Of a DNA stretch of 64,000 bases, positions 62,118 to 64,000 are shown piece after piece. The notes under the pieces were generated by a model. That model did no database searches and was not told where the DNA came from. It saw nothing but the letters and a program-made list of their open reading frames with translations. This DNA is from Pseudooceanicola spongiae (GTDB lineage Bacteria; Pseudomonadota; Alphaproteobacteria; Rhodobacterales; Rhodobacteraceae), in the NCBI RefSeq assembly GCF_014899185.1, contig NZ_CP045201.1, positions 3,883,501 through 3,947,500 of the forward strand, in the 5' to 3' direction. The position numbers and the translations under genes were made by a program. The number at the start of each line of letters is the position of its first letter. Within the stretch, counting starts at the first letter, position 1.

Positions 62118-63031
62118 TCGGGAAGATCAGGAAGGGCGATACTTTTGGCGGCCTTGCGCGCTATCTGACTGAGGACGGACGGGGGCGGGTCCTAGCCCTC
62201 GACAATCTCTCGTCCGACAGCGTCGCAGCCGCGGCCAGCGAAATGACCATCGCGGCGGCGACGTCGAGGCGGACCCAGAAACCAGTTCTCCATCTGTCGA
62301 TCAGTTACGCGGAGGGCGAAATTGTCAGCACTGACCAGATGCGTCACGACGCCCGGCGGGTCCTCAGAGCCCTTGGCCTGAAGGGGCACCAAGCCGTGAT
62401 CCTTGCGCATGACGACACGGATCATCCCCACTTGCATGTCATGGCCTGCAGGGTTGGGCCGACTGGAAAATCCGTTTCTGATAGCCGGAGTTACTCAAGG
62501 GTCGAAGCGGCCCTCCGAGAAATCGAAACTGTGAGAGGCTGGAACTCGGTCCTCGGGCGGCACGCGCCATCGCCAGCGACAGGGCAGCGCATGACGGGAC
62601 ATCGCAAGTCGCGATACCCGCGACAGCACCGCGTCCCGGATCAGGTGCGTCAATCCCTTCTTAATGCCGGAAGTTGGGCGGAACTTCATCAAGGGGTTCG
62701 AAGTGCCGGGTGGCGGCTGGAAGTTGTCCAGAAAGGGCGTGGGTCGGGCGCTCTGCTCGTCGGCCCGGATGGGGAGCGTGTGGCGGCGGGAGAGGTTGAC
62801 AGGGGAGCAACCCTAACCAGACTGCGCAGGCGGCTGGGGCGCCACCCGGAAACCCAAAAACGAGCGCTGGCAAAACTTGCACAAAGCCGGACCAAAGGGC
62901 CAGGCCGCGCGCCCTTCAGCACCGGGCACGTTTTGGCGGTGGCACTACGACAGATGCTGACCCACGACCTTACGCCGACCCTCCGGCCCCGCCGGTCCGG
63001 GCCGCGTCTGCCCGGCCTGCCACGTCTTTGA
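62114..63031 (+). CDS. Relaxase/mobilization nuclease
   Basis: 305 residues. GKIRKGDTFGGLARYLTEDG is the MobA/VirD2-like N-terminus; the metal-binding three-histidine motif is AHDDTDHPHLHVMACRV (HxDxDHPHxH). The first catalytic position may be Tyr17 in GLARYLTEDG. A Lys/Arg-rich C-terminal half without a helicase or primase domain makes it a short relaxase. It nicks oriT and pilots the strand. Translation is coupled to the gene before. Confidence 0.88.
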   Translation: MIGKIRKGDTFGGLARYLTEDGRGRVLALDNLSSDSVAAAASEMTIAAATSRRTQKPVLHLSISYAEGEIVSTDQMRHDARRVLRALGLKGHQAVILAHDDTDHPHLHVMACRVGPTGKSVSDSRSYSRVEAALREIETVRGWNSVLGRHAPSPATGQRMTGHRKSRYPRQHRVPDQVRQSLLNAGSWAELHQGVRSAGWRLEVVQKGRGSGALLVGPDGERVAAGEVDRGATLTRLRRRLGRHPETQKRALAKLAQSRTKGPGRAPFSTGHVLAVALRQMLTHDLTPTLRPRRSGPRLPGLPRL

Positions 63032-63045
63032 AAGAGGAGGCCTCA

Positions 63046-63459
63046 ATGGCCCGCATACGCAAACCCACAGCGAACGAACCGCACAGCGGGCCCGAGGGTA
63101 ACCCAGAGGCGGGCGACGATTTGCGGCGATTCATCGAGCACGCCTCGGATTTGTTCGCCTCACAGGAGGCGGTCCGGGTCAGCCTGGCAGTTGCCACCGC
63201 CGCGCTAGAGAAGGCGGTGGTCAGCTACGACCGGTCAGCCCTCGCAATCGCGCGGCGTGAGCGCGATGGGATCGCTGTCAGGATCGAGACGGATATCGAC
63301 GCGGTCTTGCGCCGGATGAAAGCGGCGCTCACCGACCCGGTTATCCGGGCCGAGCGTGTCGCGCGGGAGACGCGCATGTCCGCTGCGCTGGCCGGGCTGG
63401 CCGGGGCCTTGCTCGGCGCGGCTGGGCCGGTCGCGTACCTGTTGTTCTGGATAAGCTGA
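63046..63459 (+). CDS. Mobilization accessory membrane protein
   Basis: 137 residues. The N-terminal 90 are soluble and helical (DLRRFIEHASDLFASQEAVR, RRERDGIAVRIETDIDAVL); the C-terminal segment (ALAGLAGALLGAAGPVAYLL) spans the membrane. It recalls the accessory proteins (MbeB/MobB-like) that help tether relaxosomes, but no sequence signature proves this. GAGGAGG lies 6 bases before ATG 63046, 15 bases after the relaxase stop. Confidence 0.7.
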   Translation: MARIRKPTANEPHSGPEGNPEAGDDLRRFIEHASDLFASQEAVRVSLAVATAALEKAVVSYDRSALAIARRERDGIAVRIETDIDAVLRRMKAALTDPVIRAERVARETRMSAALAGLAGALLGAAGPVAYLLFWIS

Positions 63460-63469
63460 GAGGAAACCG

Positions 63470-63907
63470 ATGCGGAACTCTGAGGCCATCGCGTGCCTGG
63501 TCACCGCCGCCGAGGCCGCGCAGGACCCACTTGACCAACTCGCCTGTCGCCGCGCCGGGACCTGGTTGCGCTGGTGCGACGGTTTCGGGGCCACTGTGAC
63601 CCGTACCGAAGCGGAGCGTATTGCGGCGGGCGGGGCCCTGGGTGAAGCGGCGCGCGGCCTGATCCGCAGGCTAGCTGAGACATACCCGGCCCCGCCCGAG
63701 GATGCGCGCCTCGAATATCTGACCGATGACGACGAAACGACGTCTGGGCTTCAGAGCATCGCGCAGTTCTCTGCCGCGACACGCAGGCCGGGGCGGGAAC
63801 CGCGAGAGGGCGATTTCGTGCGGGGGGCGGTGGTGAAGGATCCGTTTGGATCGGTTGGGATCAGAGCGGGCGGGAACGATCTTCCAGCCCCGGACCCATG
63901 GTCGTGA
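63470..63907 (+). CDS. Hypothetical protein of the mobilization module
   Basis: 145 residues, with GAGAGGAAA just before the ATG and 10 bases from the preceding gene, so operonic. Segments are an N-terminal helix (SEAIACLVTAAEAAQDPLDQ), a Trp/Cys-containing middle (RRAGTWLRWCDGFG) and an acidic stretch (RLEYLTDDDETTSG). No family is recognised and no membrane segment is seen. Confidence 0.6.
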   Translation: MRNSEAIACLVTAAEAAQDPLDQLACRRAGTWLRWCDGFGATVTRTEAERIAAGGALGEAARGLIRRLAETYPAPPEDARLEYLTDDDETTSGLQSIAQFSAATRRPGREPREGDFVRGAVVKDPFGSVGIRAGGNDLPAPDPWS

Positions 63908-63912
63908 TACAA

Positions 63913-63938
63913 ATGGACCGGGCCTTTTGCCCGATCCA
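63913..63938. other. Hairpin at the right edge
   Basis: ATGGACCGGGC, loop CTTTT, GCCCGATCCAT: an 11-bp stem with one mismatch, 6 bases after the last stop. It may end the mob operon although it has no T-run. An ATG inside the stem opens a frame to the window edge with no visible ribosome binding site, so no gene is claimed. Confidence 0.5.
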
Positions 63939-64000
63939 TCAGCCGATCAAACGACGGGGTCAGGAGACCGGATATCAGAAGCCGTGCTCGTCGCTGGAGG

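Noticed and set aside
63912-64000. Possible start of a new gene at the right edge
   Set aside because: The ATG lies inside a hairpin without a ribosome binding site and too little sequence follows to judge.

Overview
The window reads as chromosome of an alphaproteobacterium of the Rhodobacterales (Roseobacter-like). The evidence is high G+C, a tripartite TRAP transporter, an Hsp20 gene followed by a DUF1150 gene, linked pgeF/midA/lgt genes, an overlapping purE-purK pair, a type II inorganic pyrophosphatase and a perfect CIRCE element before groESL. No species is claimed.

Positions 1-44.8 kb are a densely packed core. The left edge (1-7 kb) holds the tail of an unidentified gene, a very large surface-polysaccharide protein (sulfotransferase, RgpF-like, GT2 and GT4 domains), a WGR protein and a 45-residue entericidin-like lipoprotein. 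Next comes housekeeping: cytochrome b561, an alpha/beta hydrolase, DUF817, MaoC, a HAD hydrolase, ppaC, groESL under CIRCE, a PhnM-like amidohydrolase, purEK, hsp20, trxB/lrp, and pgeF-midA-lgt with ubiK divergent. At 27.5-36.3 kb a seven-gene, one-direction operon (N-formylglutamate-amidohydrolase-like, dctQ, dctM, dctP, glutamine-synthetase-like, aldehyde dehydrogenase, iron alcohol dehydrogenase) faces an RpiR regulator. Its enzymes fit uptake and gamma-glutamylation of an amino alcohol or amine, oxidation of the alcohol to the acid, and final deglutamylation. Then come aroQ, a glycosyltransferase-9-like/sulfotransferase fusion, an AEC transporter, an MBL hydrolase, tatD, holB, tmk and dacA.

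A tRNA-Ser(UGA) at 44.8 kb marks an abrupt change. From there to the right edge the DNA is accessory: genes are sparse, G+C is uneven, and many genes are broken (helicase tail, DUF6155, inositol monophosphatase, ABM monooxygenase, LysE, ArdC). A degenerate dispersed GC-rich repeat fills most gaps. A 168-bp MITE-like element shares its terminal inverted repeat with a 5'-truncated IS1182-family copy. Intact cargo includes a nucleotidyltransferase, a MerR/MFS pair with a 19-bp-spacer promoter, an HxlR regulator and several unknown proteins.

The right end (59-64 kb) looks like the replication and mobilization part of a plasmid-like or integrative element: an ArdC remnant, a cluster of strong hairpins, an AT-rich core between inverted GTGAGG iterons, an intact IS5-family (IS427-type) element, an HEXXH protein, and a coupled mobC / small membrane protein / relaxase operon with two accessory genes.

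At the smallest scale, four intergenic copies of a repeat built from an iterated 11-bp motif lie in the core (253, 6243, 20521 and 22514).
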